The position numbers and the translations under genes are program-made. A stretch of 64,000 bases of DNA from a virus: the IMG/VR virus record IMGVR_UViG_3300009124_000002, positions 1 to 64,000 of that record. One strand, 5' to 3'. Under the pieces are notes generated by a model. That model was not told the origin of the DNA and ran no database searches. It was given only the letters and a program-made list of their open reading frames with translations. Shown in pieces: positions 50,101 through 59,687 of this stretch (position 1 is its first letter; each line of letters opens with the position of its first letter).

Positions 50101-50967
50101 TTAATTTGTGTAGAAATCTTGGACGCTTTCAATCAGCATATTGCATCGCTTCTCGACAAGGTAACCAAAGATCTTTGCATTATTCTTATTTGCTTCGGAA
50201 TTATATAGTTTATGAATATCATCACGTATCTCATTCGGAGTGTGCTCAAGCTCAATGAGTTGCTTGTTGCGATAGAAGTTGCGATACTCCTCCTTGGAGA
50301 TTTCATTCTCCAGCATACCACGATTGAATGCCTCATACATCTCTTCAATCTTCTTGGCACGAAGTGGACGCTGCCGCTTGTTCTCCACAAAGGTATCATC
50401 AGGACTCAGCATATTAGGAACACCATCGCCGGTGTCGCCTTTGCAGATATGCTCAAAGAGATAGTAGTGAGGATCCTCAACAGTAATAAAGTCGCGCTTC
50501 ATGGGAGAGAACTGCTTGACATTATTGAAACGATGAAGCTGGAGGAAGTCCTTGTCGCTTGATACGATCAAGACAGGTTCGTTCTGACCAAACTCCTGAG
50601 TCTTCTTGACTAACTCACCGATGACATCGTCTGCCTCTGCTCCATTTACATGCAATACTCGATATGGAAAGGATTCCCGCAACTCATCACGGACCATACC
50701 AATTAGGTTGAAGAACTTGCTCCAGTCTAGAGGTGATTGGTCTCGCGTTTTCTTTCGCGCTGCTTTGTATTGAGGAAACCTTTCCTTGCGCCAAGAAAAT
50801 GAATCGCAGGCAATAACCATCTCACCATACTCTTCGCGAAATTGCACATTGTAACGCCGAATGCTATTCAGTATCATGTGACGAATCAAACCTTCTTCAA
50901 TTTCTTCAGGACGATCTTGAGAGAAGATCGACGCCACGGCAATACCACTGTAGTCTAGGATTATCAT
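50101..50967 (-). CDS. rnh: RNase H / 5' flap exonuclease (T4 rnh type)
   Basis: A 288-residue nuclease. Start MIILDYSGIAVASIF at 50967 is chosen because it gives the conserved N-terminal Asp; a longer frame overlaps the GIY-YIG gene. Metal-binding acidic clusters: LDYSG, ACDSFSWRKERFPQYKAARKK, GAEADDVIGEL, SSDKDFLQL and KGDTGDGVPN. It removes RNA primers and 5' flaps on the lagging strand, working with gp32. Confidence 0.9.
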   Translation of the reverse strand: MIILDYSGIAVASIFSQDRPEEIEEGLIRHMILNSIRRYNVQFREEYGEMVIACDSFSWRKERFPQYKAARKKTRDQSPLDWSKFFNLIGMVRDELRESFPYRVLHVNGAEADDVIGELVKKTQEFGQNEPVLIVSSDKDFLQLHRFNNVKQFSPMKRDFITVEDPHYYLFEHICKGDTGDGVPNMLSPDDTFVENKRQRPLRAKKIEEMYEAFNRGMLENEISKEEYRNFYRNKQLIELEHTPNEIRDDIHKLYNSEANKNNAKIFGYLVEKRCNMLIESVQDFYTN

Positions 50968-50977
50968 AGTGCGTCTA

Positions 50978-51424
50978 TTATACAGTGTTCTTTTCGGCAA
51001 GTAAAGCGACTTTTTCTGAATACTTAAAAAGGTGCTTTTTTGTAACCTTGAGGGATATCCATGAATTGTAGTAATTCTTGTCAAGCAAAACTCCACGGTC
51101 GATCTGCTCCTTAGCCTCTAGATAAGCGCACTCAGATTTGCTGGAACACAAGTGAAGAATCTCTCGAGAAAAGTTATGCTCACCAGCAATCTGGATATCT
51201 TTCTGCAATTCATCATTAGAACCCCAATACTCTTGCCAATTCGACTCATACAGCTTTCGGGTCGTCTTGCCATTGACTTTGCGGCTCTTCATTGCCCAGA
51301 AGAACTTCTTCCCAACATACTGCCTACCATCAATCAGATTGGTGATGAGATACACAAACCCATACAGCTCCTTTCTATCAGGAGTTGCCGAGTAAACTTC
51401 ATTCTTATAAGTCCATTCCACCAT
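50978..51424 (-). CDS. GIY-YIG endonuclease
   Basis: A 148-residue protein: YGFVYLITNLIDGRQYVGKKFF is the GIY-YIG motif in its FVYLI..YVG form, with Arg and Glu residues in WQEYWGSNDEL..DI and SKSECAYLEAKEQIDRG. It may be a homing nuclease of the Seg type. An intact catalytic core is visible. Confidence 0.75.
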   Translation of the reverse strand: MVEWTYKNEVYSATPDRKELYGFVYLITNLIDGRQYVGKKFFWAMKSRKVNGKTTRKLYESNWQEYWGSNDELQKDIQIAGEHNFSREILHLCSSKSECAYLEAKEQIDRGVLLDKNYYNSWISLKVTKKHLFKYSEKVALLAEKNTV

Positions 51425-51481
51425 TGTCTTGCCTTGACTTTTAATGTATAATCGATTCGTGAGCCAAAGGAACTCTAAGGT

Positions 51482-52132
51482 TCAAGTTGATTGAAGATTA
51501 ATACGTTCCCTTATGTGTCTCTTTCCAATAGGTCCAGTCCAGTGAATGATCTTTGCATCATGGTTGAAACCACGTTTTTTGATATCAAGTCTCAACCATT
51601 GGTATTTTGCTGGCATTTCATTGACATATTCTTTTGTATTTTTGATCAAGGCATAAAGTGCCTCTTGATCCCCTCTGTCAATTCCCAAAAGAGACCTTTT
51701 GGTCCACCTTTCTAGAATTTTGGGTTTATCTTTAAATACAACAACACCACTCTGCCAATATGCCCAATTATGTGCATATGAGTATGGATCTGGTGTTAAT
51801 GCTAATTTTTCATCTTTGGCATATTGAAAGATTTCACTAAATGGTTTTAATACCTCACAGTCGATGTCCAACCAACAGGTATACTTATATGGGCTAGAGA
51901 GCATGGCTTTAGGTTTCATAAACCATGTTTTCTTATCAGCTATCTTACTGACTGATATGAATTCTACATCATCTTTGAAGCGTTCTTTCATTTCAGGTGT
52001 CAGACCAAAATCAGCAACAACAATTGGAGTCTTTGGCATATGCCGTTTGACATTCATAAACCACCAAGGCAATAACCAGAATTGATGTGCATCACATCCA
52101 GTCAGAATACATCTATCGGATAAAGAGGACAT
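51482..52132 (-). CDS. glycosyltransferase (GT-A, GT8-like)
   Basis: A 216-residue protein with a DxD site (CWLDIDCEVLKP), QSGVVVFKDKPKILERW and GDQEALYALI, then KIIHWTGP near the end: the pattern of GT8-type nucleotide-sugar transferases that bind Mn through DxD and His. It ends the glycan operon and overlaps the FkbM gene. Confidence 0.75.
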   Translation of the reverse strand: MSSLSDRCILTGCDAHQFWLLPWWFMNVKRHMPKTPIVVADFGLTPEMKERFKDDVEFISVSKIADKKTWFMKPKAMLSSPYKYTCWLDIDCEVLKPFSEIFQYAKDEKLALTPDPYSYAHNWAYWQSGVVVFKDKPKILERWTKRSLLGIDRGDQEALYALIKNTKEYVNEMPAKYQWLRLDIKKRGFNHDAKIIHWTGPIGKRHIRERINLQST

Positions 52133-52832
52133 CTTTGTTCTTTCTTGCTATCTGCTTATACCCATATGACTTCATCAGAGAAAGACACTCTTTATTCTTT
52201 TGAATATCTTCTTTTGAAAGTCGATTTCTGAACGTGGAGTTGAAAATCTCAAGAACTATCGCTGGTCTCTCCCTGTCAATGGTTTCCTTTGCCCCCTCAA
52301 GGAATTCAAGTTCATGACCTTCAATGTCCACCTTAATGAAGCTGATGTTTTTGATGTTTAGGTCATCCAGTTTTACAAATTCAACGATTGCAAACCCATG
52401 ATCGTCTTTGTTTATCTTATTAAACTGCCCTTGTCCCCTTACGGCTTCAAGATGAGAATCAGATGATGGAAAGTTGATTGCCATTTCCCCAGCCGAATTC
52501 GACAACGCAAGTTTCTTCAATTCAACATTGTTAAGATCGTTTACACGAACCAACTCTTTGAGAATTTCTTGATTGATTGCAACAGGTTCAAAACCAATAA
52601 CATGGACCTTACCTCCATGTAATCTTGAGAATGGGAGAATCTTTGATCCAATATTTGCACCAACATCGAGAATGACTGTGTTTGGTTTGCTATACTGTTC
52701 TGCCCACTTATCAATCCACGGTTGATACTCACCAAGATTCTCTAGGGCTTTGATGATGTCTTTATCAGAAGACCTATCATAAATCTCTTGTGGAACAACG
52801 TATAGACCTGATGGTGTTGAAATCTGTTTCAT
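52113..52832 (-). CDS. FkbM-family methyltransferase
   Basis: A 239-residue SAM methyltransferase. VILDVGANIGSKILPFSRL is motif I, VIGFEPVAINQEIL motif II, and FIKVDIEGHELEFLEGA the FkbM signature. These enzymes O-methylate sugars or glycolipids. It overlaps its neighbours on both sides by short stretches. Confidence 0.88.
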   Translation of the reverse strand: MKQISTPSGLYVVPQEIYDRSSDKDIIKALENLGEYQPWIDKWAEQYSKPNTVILDVGANIGSKILPFSRLHGGKVHVIGFEPVAINQEILKELVRVNDLNNVELKKLALSNSAGEMAINFPSSDSHLEAVRGQGQFNKINKDDHGFAIVEFVKLDDLNIKNISFIKVDIEGHELEFLEGAKETIDRERPAIVLEIFNSTFRNRLSKEDIQKNKECLSLMKSYGYKQIARKNKDVLFIR

Positions 52833-53632
52833 AGTAATGCTCTGATTTGGGCATAAAGTTCGTCAATTGATATACAGACTTTACTTATACCTCTCAACCA
52901 GTCTCGCATCAAATCTTCCTTCGGCATCTTGACATTTTCAATATCAGAAATTGTAGACGAACAAACAGGAGAAGCAACGCAAGAACGCAAAGTGATTGTT
53001 GGAATACCACAAAGTATTGATTCAAGACCTGCCACGCTTCCCCAACTGACAGTGCAATGAATATCACCCACCTCTAACCTTTTCCAAAATTGATTCTTAA
53101 TGAATCTCTCTCTTGCTCCCTTTGTGGGGAATCCTCGAAACTCAATTTCCCGGTCTGTATATTTGCGGATCTCCTGAGTTATCTCTTCTGAAAGGGCATT
53201 GATATCAATATTGTGATAGGTGCAAGCAACATGACCCGGTAGAGCAACAAGTATCTTATTGCCCCTTTTGAATTTAACTGGAGAAACACCTAGATTTCTA
53301 AGACGATCATCACTGTTGTATCGTATGAATTCGCAATGCTGAATGTCATTAGGAACAAGGCGAAACCACTTCTTGTATTTTGCATAACCAGATGTTTGAA
53401 ATGGTGCATTGACATTGCCGAGATATGCTGAGTCTAGTGTGTAGAAGGGTCTTCCGACTCTCCAGCACTCTTTGATTACTTCCATTTTTTGAGGGCAAGC
53501 ACCAAACATCACGATAGGATCATTTGATTCATGCACACGTTCTGGCGGGAAGTCGTCCTGTTTCGTTAAAGGATGACTCAGATGAGTGGCAATCTTGTGT
53601 ATCCGAGAACCTTTGTTGCCAAGTAATATCAT
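52829..53632 (-). CDS. GT-B/capsule-type glycosyltransferase-like protein 1
   Basis: A 267-residue protein; start MILLGNKGSRIHKIATHLSH overlaps the upstream stop (ATGA). The C-terminal segment VSWGSVAGLESILCGIPTITLRS is the nucleotide-sugar site pattern of KpsC/KpsS-type transferases. MFGACPQKMEVIKECWRVG suggests a Rossmann-like N-terminal half. Three paralogues lie in this cluster. Confidence 0.55.
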   Translation of the reverse strand: MILLGNKGSRIHKIATHLSHPLTKQDDFPPERVHESNDPIVMFGACPQKMEVIKECWRVGRPFYTLDSAYLGNVNAPFQTSGYAKYKKWFRLVPNDIQHCEFIRYNSDDRLRNLGVSPVKFKRGNKILVALPGHVACTYHNIDINALSEEITQEIRKYTDREIEFRGFPTKGARERFIKNQFWKRLEVGDIHCTVSWGSVAGLESILCGIPTITLRSCVASPVCSSTISDIENVKMPKEDLMRDWLRGISKVCISIDELYAQIRALL

Positions 53633-54579
53633 AGGTAATTCTTCACTCCCTCTTTTATGTAGTCCCAATACAGACCCGATTCAACTTCCTCGATTGTGAA
53701 GTGTGTCTTTTTGTATTTGCGTAAAAGACCTTCTGCATCATTCGTTGTCTCTTCTTCGTATGATTTTGGGGAGAAGTTATATGCAAATGCAGATGGATGT
53801 GACACAACGGTTCTCTTTCCCATGACAATAGACTCACAAGATGCTGATGAGCTACTGAAGATATGAGTTGCTTTATTTGAAGATAGCGACTCCATAAACG
53901 TCCCCTTTTGTGGAAGCAGAAAGTTTACTTTTGGAAACTCGTTCTTGATCTTATCGTAGTAAATGTGGTCAACTTCTCGGGTAAAACTCCTGAAAGTCCT
54001 TCTTGCCTTTGCTGATGTGTTGCCGGGGTGAACTCGTATGGTGATATGAGTTGCTTTTAGATCACGAATCAATTCATATGCCCACTTAAATTGGTCTACG
54101 CCACAACGACCATAACCCCCCAGACGATTCAAATTGATGACGACCAAACCATCTTTAGTCTTCTGTGGTTTACTAATTTTCAAATTTGAAAAAGCATTGT
54201 TTCTTTCTTCGGGTATATTCTCTAGGAAATACTCAGCTTCATGGTCATATACTGAACGAAACGGAAAACGAGCGACATACATTTCGCCATTCAAATCTTT
54301 GAGAACATCATTCTCAAAGAAGAATAGGTTCTTGTTTCCATTCATGAATATGTTCTTTCTATATTGCATGTATGGAATAAGGTCATCTTCTGGTGCGTGT
54401 AAGTCAACAAAGGAGAACATTAGACCAATGTCCGATTTAACATAGTCAATATCATTTGATTCTACAACAGAAACGCCATGTTTTTTTGCGCCAGCAATGA
54501 ATGCATTTATCCCACCAACCTTATGTTTATGATATAAAGCTTTATTGGGTATTGTTCTTTTGTAGACTACAAGTTTCAA
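53629..54579 (-). CDS. GT-B/capsule-type glycosyltransferase-like protein 2
   Basis: A 316-residue protein. GLVVINLNRLGGYGRCG and ITIRVHPGNTSAKARR in the middle and IFSSSSASCESIVMGKRTVVSHPS near the end repeat the SxxxxES..G..xVxxP pattern of its neighbours. Likely a sugar transferase. One base separates it from the next gene upstream. Confidence 0.55.
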   Translation of the reverse strand: MKLVVYKRTIPNKALYHKHKVGGINAFIAGAKKHGVSVVESNDIDYVKSDIGLMFSFVDLHAPEDDLIPYMQYRKNIFMNGNKNLFFFENDVLKDLNGEMYVARFPFRSVYDHEAEYFLENIPEERNNAFSNLKISKPQKTKDGLVVINLNRLGGYGRCGVDQFKWAYELIRDLKATHITIRVHPGNTSAKARRTFRSFTREVDHIYYDKIKNEFPKVNFLLPQKGTFMESLSSNKATHIFSSSSASCESIVMGKRTVVSHPSAFAYNFSPKSYEEETTNDAEGLLRKYKKTHFTIEEVESGLYWDYIKEGVKNYL

Positions 54580-54580
54580 A

Positions 54581-55432
54581 TCAATGGAGAGACATATGTT
54601 GCAGTTTCATGATCTTGGGTAAGAGATTCTTAAATTCATTCATACTGAATTCATTTGATGCTAATGAACCAACCCATCGATTAAAGCGGTCATCATCTGG
54701 GTAGTATATATCATCAAGTGACTCATACACTTTATCTATGCACCCAGATACTGGATTCGATAAGCTAAACGAATCTGATATGACGGGAACGCCATGTTTT
54801 AATGAGTCTAGTCCAGTTAGTGATTGTGACGTAACAGTGAGACAGGCATTGTCCAACATAGATTCAAACGGGATACTTTTTTTTGCTCTATCCTGATAGG
54901 TTCTTACTACAAAAGGTTTACCTAAAGGCTCAAGGTTTCGCTTCACCTTTTCAAGCCAGTCTGAAATTTTAAAGCCATGACTAACCGCAATATATTCGGA
55001 TGGAACCACTACAAGTATGTAATCCCCACCCGGTTTTCTATGCACATATTCAACTCCAGTATCTCCAACAATTTGTTTGGTGATGCAACTTAAACGGGTA
55101 TTGTTTATAGTAAACGAGTATTTGGCAGACTGTTTGTTAATACCACGTTTATGGCGAGAGTATAGATATCCATTATCCACATAAATGAAATTGATTTGTT
55201 GTTGTAGCAACTTATTAATGATAGGGCAAACTCCAAAATGCCCAAACATAAAGTATATTGCGTCTTTTTTATAGTCTAAGTTTGGATGCGCATTCCAAGT
55301 CGCGCCTTTTACAAGTGGAGTATTGGGGGTTATTAGTTTGGTCTCCTTAGCACCACTGAGGCGTAGAAAACAGTTTACTAGTTTTAATTTTCTGCTTCTT
55401 TGATTTGAATTTGCTAAAGCGATTAGTTTCAC
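54581..55432 (-). CDS. GT-B/capsule-type glycosyltransferase-like protein 3
   Basis: A 283-residue protein. IYFMFGHFGVCPIINKLLQQ, then VVRTYQDRAKKSIPFES and LTVTSQSLTGLDSLKHGVPVISDS, the last equal in layout to the other capsule-type proteins here. It overlaps the GT8-like gene upstream by ATGA. Confidence 0.55.
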   Translation of the reverse strand: MKLIALANSNQRSRKLKLVNCFLRLSGAKETKLITPNTPLVKGATWNAHPNLDYKKDAIYFMFGHFGVCPIINKLLQQQINFIYVDNGYLYSRHKRGINKQSAKYSFTINNTRLSCITKQIVGDTGVEYVHRKPGGDYILVVVPSEYIAVSHGFKISDWLEKVKRNLEPLGKPFVVRTYQDRAKKSIPFESMLDNACLTVTSQSLTGLDSLKHGVPVISDSFSLSNPVSGCIDKVYESLDDIYYPDDDRFNRWVGSLASNEFSMNEFKNLLPKIMKLQHMSLH

Positions 55433-56094
55433 TCAGGCAACATCTCCTTATAGTATTCATACCACTCTTCTGAGTAGTCAGTATCGCGAAACTCCTTAAA
55501 CCAAGGTCCACCCTCAGTGTAGTGGATGTTATGAACATCAGATTTGGTTTCATACTCACCAGCAAGCCAGTTCCATTCCAGAGGAATGTCCCCGATTAGT
55601 TTCTCTGATTCCAACCATTTGAATTGATGTAGTTGTAATCCGGTAGCAGTGTTCACATACTCAGGAGTCAGGTTCCAACACTTCTCGCAGTTCATGAGCA
55701 TGAAGGATGACCAGTTCTTCTTCTCATACTTGGTCTGAACCTGTCCGAGAAACTTCTTCTCTGACTTGGGAGTATAATCATGCTTACAGACTTGAATTGC
55801 ATACTTGTCATCACGCAAGTCCCATAGTTTTGAAATGTCTGAAACCGTGAGCATATCACAATCCATAAACAGTGCCCACCCCTTGTAGTTCATCAGGTGG
55901 GGGACCATGAATCGACTGAATGAAAACTCAGTAGATGAGAGTGCATTGCGCTCCCGTGTGAAGACATCATGAAGGTTGTTCAGTGCAATGGGAGTTATCG
56001 CAAGAGGCTTGGTGCTGTTCTTAATCAGACTCCATGAAAGAGTGTTGTAAGCAGCACGTTCCTTGCTATCAAATCCAATGAATATGTTGATCAT
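55429..56094 (-). CDS. glycosyltransferase (GT-A, DxD)
   Basis: A 221-residue protein: MINIFIGFDSKERAAYNTLS at the start, ALFMDCDMLTVSDISKLWDL with the DxD, SSFMLMNCEKCW, and IHYTEGGPWFKEF near the end. This is a common phage and bacterial GT-A transferase form. It is translationally coupled to both neighbours. Confidence 0.75.
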   Translation of the reverse strand: MINIFIGFDSKERAAYNTLSWSLIKNSTKPLAITPIALNNLHDVFTRERNALSSTEFSFSRFMVPHLMNYKGWALFMDCDMLTVSDISKLWDLRDDKYAIQVCKHDYTPKSEKKFLGQVQTKYEKKNWSSFMLMNCEKCWNLTPEYVNTATGLQLHQFKWLESEKLIGDIPLEWNWLAGEYETKSDVHNIHYTEGGPWFKEFRDTDYSEEWYEYYKEMLPE

Positions 56095-56705
56095 ATCTTT
56101 TTATTTACAAAGACCATGCCAGTATCGACCATGAAGGAGATACCTTTCTTCCTCATTGACTTTACAATTGGCATGGTGGAGTTGCTTCTAAGTGATTCTG
56201 TTAAGACCTTTGATTGGTAAAGATGATACTCTTTAAATTTATCTATCCAATAAGATGCTTCTTGACAGTTGACATGGTGATACCCCTTTTTACCCGGCAA
56301 AGCATGAGTCATAACAACATATTTGCATCTTTTCATGATGTCTACGTAGTTTGGTATATATTGCTGATCTACGTGTTCTACAAACTCAACACACCAACAA
56401 ACATCATACAAGTTAAGCGGAAGTTCCTTCACGGTCCCTTTGGTGAAATCATGAATAATGAATTTTGATTCATCAAATCTTTTGATGGTGAAGTCGCCAT
56501 CAATACCAACAACATGATTAAATCCAACTTTTAATGCCTCTTCGACCATTCCACCGGGACCACATCCAAGGTCACAAAATGACTGGCATTCTAATTCATT
56601 ATGCAACCAAGTTAAAGCCCCTCGGTCAATATGAGTTAGATTAGAATGACCGCCGAGATGTTTTCCTAATTTAGAACCATCCATATCTTTTCTTGACTTC
56701 TTCAT
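56091..56705 (-). CDS. class I SAM methyltransferase
   Basis: A 204-residue protein with SFCDLGCGPGGMVEEALKVG (motif I), VVGIDGDFT (motif II) and VCWCVEFVEHVDQQYIPNYV (motif IV region). The start overlaps the upstream gene by 35 bases; an internal ATG at 56684 shortens this. It probably methylates a sugar or small metabolite in the glycan pathway. Confidence 0.75.
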   Translation of the reverse strand: MKKSRKDMDGSKLGKHLGGHSNLTHIDRGALTWLHNELECQSFCDLGCGPGGMVEEALKVGFNHVVGIDGDFTIKRFDESKFIIHDFTKGTVKELPLNLYDVCWCVEFVEHVDQQYIPNYVDIMKRCKYVVMTHALPGKKGYHHVNCQEASYWIDKFKEYHLYQSKVLTESLRSNSTMPIVKSMRKKGISFMVDTGMVFVNKKI

Positions 56706-57612
56706 AGCACTTCATTAGATGATTTATAGGTTTAAATGAAAGAATTTCTTTTTTGTTCCACTGCGTATAAGCAAGGTTATGCAGCCATTGTGCCCTATCA
56801 AATTCAACAATATCATTTTCAATGCTTGAGAGGTCATGATTAGAAACCTCCCAAGCCATACAAGATGGACAAGTAGACCAAGTTGGGATTCCTTCGCAAA
56901 CACTTTCTGTCAGTGTGTTTGATGACATTCCGACCACGGCGAAGGCTCCAGCAAAATCTTCATACAATCCTCTTCCTCCCCATCCTTGTTTAGTGTGGAC
57001 CCCATCATAATTAGAACTTATCTCCAGACCATCAATTTCAAGTCTATTGATAAGATCAAGTTGCCGCTGAATAAAACAGGATGCAATAGGATGAAGTCTT
57101 ATTCGTATCTTTCTGTCAGTGTGTCTTCGTATCTCCCTCAAGACTGAATCCAAATATCTAAAGTATTTCTCTGAACTATATTGCCCACCCTCCCATGCTA
57201 TCTTCATTAAGGCACTATCTTCTGGCTTTTGGAGAATGAATAGAATATACCCATCATCTGGACGACACCAATCCTTGATGTCGATATTGAGATCCTCCTT
57301 AATTTTATTCCATCTATCCGGTGGGCAGTCTTTGTTATTATATTCTCCATCATCTCTGGTATATGAATTCCATGAAAATCTATAATAATACTCTTTACCT
57401 AATCCAATTTGCCTAAATGCCGGACTTTCAAAAACAATGACTGGCTTTCTTGATTCTCTTATGGTATCAATGCTGACTTGCTCTTCATAATTCTTTCCCT
57501 TTATGTTATGCTGTAACCAAACATCAACATCGTCTGCCGCCGTCGCCTGTTTAATATCTGGTGGGAGAATTCTTTGGATTCTTTTCTTTAAATGTAAGTA
57601 ACCAAACCTCAT
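56671..57612 (-). CDS. GT-B/capsule-type glycosyltransferase-like protein 4
   Basis: A 313-residue protein. KPVIVFESPAFRQIGLGKEYYYRF, then ILQKPEDSALM, IRIRLHPIASCFIQ and VGMSSNTLTESVCEGIPTWSTCPS. The ES..EGIP segment matches the other three cluster members. The RLHP segment resembles nucleotide-sugar-binding loops. Confidence 0.55.
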   Translation of the reverse strand: MRFGYLHLKKRIQRILPPDIKQATAADDVDVWLQHNIKGKNYEEQVSIDTIRESRKPVIVFESPAFRQIGLGKEYYYRFSWNSYTRDDGEYNNKDCPPDRWNKIKEDLNIDIKDWCRPDDGYILFILQKPEDSALMKIAWEGGQYSSEKYFRYLDSVLREIRRHTDRKIRIRLHPIASCFIQRQLDLINRLEIDGLEISSNYDGVHTKQGWGGRGLYEDFAGAFAVVGMSSNTLTESVCEGIPTWSTCPSCMAWEVSNHDLSSIENDIVEFDRAQWLHNLAYTQWNKKEILSFKPINHLMKCYEEVKKRYGWF

Positions 57613-58343
57613 GTTACGAGATACTTATTTTCTGGACTCCTGAGATTGTCTTTTCTCTTGCCTTTGCAATGGTCATAGATTGAACCAAGGACACTCCATG
57701 CTTGAACATGACCAGTCCCTTTCCCTTTGAAGTTTTTCTTAGTGAATCCAATATTGTGATTTTTCACACCATGCTTTTTTTCAAATTCAATCCTCACTTG
57801 GTCAACAACATAACTATCATGCCACTCACGAAGTTGGTATATTTCATCGTTTGAATACATGTCCTGTAATCTCCTCGCCCATGATTTGGTTTGCTCATGA
57901 TTCGTATTGAAGTAAAGGAATCCGCATTCCGAATACTTTCTAATCCTACCAAGATATGCCATCATGCATTCGTCTTTATGGATATTTGAACTAACCCACT
58001 CATGGTCTATTGGTTTATAGAACACACTATCGGCATCAATGTAGATAACTCCATCATAGTCAGTTCTATTCAAGATCAGGTCAGTGTAACCATACACTTT
58101 GTAGCAAAATCTAACCCCATCGTAAAGAAATGACTCTACAGGCTTATCCTTGTTTCTCTCGACAAACTCTTTACATTCTGGAACATCTTTGAATAGGTTT
58201 ACCGTCTTCCCCTTTGGGGCAATCCAATCTGCATCCTCCGTATATGTAAACAGATCAAAATCCCAATTGTATGTTTCATAGAACTTATGACCATAGTAGT
58301 CATAGAGTTTCTTATTCAGTGATGTTACAACTGCAATCTTCAT
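57609..58343 (-). CDS. glycosyltransferase (GT-A, DxD)
   Basis: A 244-residue protein: MKIAVVTSLNKKLYDYYGHK, DGVIYIDADSVFYKPI with DxD, and HDSYVVDQVRIEFE near the C-terminus. The layout is that of a nucleotide-sugar transferase. It overlaps both neighbours by four bases. Confidence 0.7.
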   Translation of the reverse strand: MKIAVVTSLNKKLYDYYGHKFYETYNWDFDLFTYTEDADWIAPKGKTVNLFKDVPECKEFVERNKDKPVESFLYDGVRFCYKVYGYTDLILNRTDYDGVIYIDADSVFYKPIDHEWVSSNIHKDECMMAYLGRIRKYSECGFLYFNTNHEQTKSWARRLQDMYSNDEIYQLREWHDSYVVDQVRIEFEKKHGVKNHNIGFTKKNFKGKGTGHVQAWSVLGSIYDHCKGKRKDNLRSPENKYLVT

Positions 58344-58927
58344 TTCAGAATATCTTGAATCTTGGAAAAGGTATCATCGTCTTCTGTCCAGATAGCTAGA
58401 CAAACATCCATCACCTTTCCACATGGCTCTGTGATTAATACATTCTTCATGTCTTTTACAATGGAATAGCATCCAAAGTTTTCCCTGTCAAATCCACCAT
58501 GAATATCGTTGATGTAGTAATCATCAAACACAACAACCTTGCTTCCACTAACAGATTTGAAATCTCCAATAATAGATTCTACTCTATGGTCACCATCAAT
58601 GAATACCAAGTCAGCACTCTTTGGATTTTTCCAGAGAGTTTCTTGCGTTACGCCCTTGATCAACTCAACACGGGAAGCGTGTTCCTTTAATCTTTGCTTT
58701 ACTTGAGAAACAGTGTGAACTCTCTTACCGTTTCCAACCATCTTGTGAAATTCTTGGTCAGAGAAATCGAACACATCATATCCTGTATATGTCGTATCCT
58801 TTGGTGCAGTGTCCAGCATCCATTTTGCCGTCTTGCCTTTCGCTACACCAATTTCAATGATTGATTTTGGTTTCAATTCTTCAATCAGTCTGAAGATATA
58901 TCCATATCTTGATTTTATCTCATTCAT
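58340..58927 (-). CDS. class I SAM methyltransferase (Methyltransf_24 type)
   Basis: A 195-residue protein: SIIEIGVAKGKTAKWMLDTA (motif I), GYDVFDFSD, then DLVFIDGDHRVESIIGDFKSV and KVVVFDDYYIND. The IDGDH and FDDY elements mark the Methyltransf_24/cephalosporin-hydroxylase-like group that modifies sugars. ATGA overlap with the next gene. Confidence 0.8.
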   Translation of the reverse strand: MNEIKSRYGYIFRLIEELKPKSIIEIGVAKGKTAKWMLDTAPKDTTYTGYDVFDFSDQEFHKMVGNGKRVHTVSQVKQRLKEHASRVELIKGVTQETLWKNPKSADLVFIDGDHRVESIIGDFKSVSGSKVVVFDDYYINDIHGGFDRENFGCYSIVKDMKNVLITEPCGKVMDVCLAIWTEDDDTFSKIQDILK

Positions 58928-59349
58928 CTTCGCTTTGGTATCTTGTCGTGTGGTATGTGAGTGTATCTCTTAATCATCTGACGTTCTGCTGTTGAGGTTA
59001 TCATGTATCCCTCAATTGCCTTATATCCGTTCTCCAATGCCCACTTGACTCTTTTGTGACCAACATGAACATATAGACCGGGAATAATCTTACCATCCTT
59101 ATCTACGTTGGTTCTCTCTGGGTTATTTGGTTCTATTTCAATTCTTCTTTTAACCCACTTATGATCGTGTGTAGATACCGCAATTGGATACATCATACCT
59201 GCCTTCTGAAAGCTTTCATTGTATCCAAATTTCTCCATACGAGCATTGAGCCAAGCATCAGAGGGGAGAAAGCGAATGTCCTTTACATCAAACAGTCGAA
59301 CGCAAAGTTTGATTTCTTTTGGATGGAAGTTTGCTTGTAGTATTTTCAC
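58924..59349 (-). CDS. ParB-like domain protein
   Basis: A 141-residue protein. PGLYVHVGHKRVKWALENGYKAIEGYMI resembles the ParB/Srx nuclease-like motif (GxxRxxAaxxxGxxxIxxxI). Upstream residues (SDAWLNARMEKFGYN, MYPIAVSTHDHKWV) fit the same fold. In a glycan cluster it may be a small regulatory or kinase-like ParB-fold protein. Confidence 0.5.
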   Translation of the reverse strand: MKILQANFHPKEIKLCVRLFDVKDIRFLPSDAWLNARMEKFGYNESFQKAGMMYPIAVSTHDHKWVKRRIEIEPNNPERTNVDKDGKIIPGLYVHVGHKRVKWALENGYKAIEGYMITSTAERQMIKRYTHIPHDKIPKRR

Positions 59350-59687
59350 TTAGTCACACCACCACTATTGAGCCTCTCAATGTCATCATGAGAAAACTCT
59401 GCCCAATACAACTCAAAAGCAATACCATCTTCAAGCCCAATGAATTGATGAAAGACTCCCGGCTTCACCTTTGTGAAATCACCGGCACCAAGAATTGTTT
59501 CATCAATAAGGTCACCGTTCCAGCAACGGACCATCATCTTACCAGACTCAACAAAGAAACCATTGCTCTTTGTCTGATGTCGATGTTCGCTACATTGATA
59601 TCCTGCCTTGAATTCAATTCTATGAAATTCAAGACAATGATTCTTGAAGACTTCTTCTGTCTTACCCCATACCTTTCCAGCAATCAT
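59346..59687 (-). CDS. cupin protein
   Basis: A 113-residue single-cupin protein: AGYQCSEHRHQTKSNGFFVESGKM gives the HxH..E-type metal site, and GAGDFTKVKPGVFHQFIGLED the second motif with His. It is similar to phosphomannose isomerase-type or sugar-epimerase-type cupins and probably acts on a sugar nucleotide in this cluster. Confidence 0.75.
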   Translation of the reverse strand: MIAGKVWGKTEEVFKNHCLEFHRIEFKAGYQCSEHRHQTKSNGFFVESGKMMVRCWNGDLIDETILGAGDFTKVKPGVFHQFIGLEDGIAFELYWAEFSHDDIERLNSGGVTK

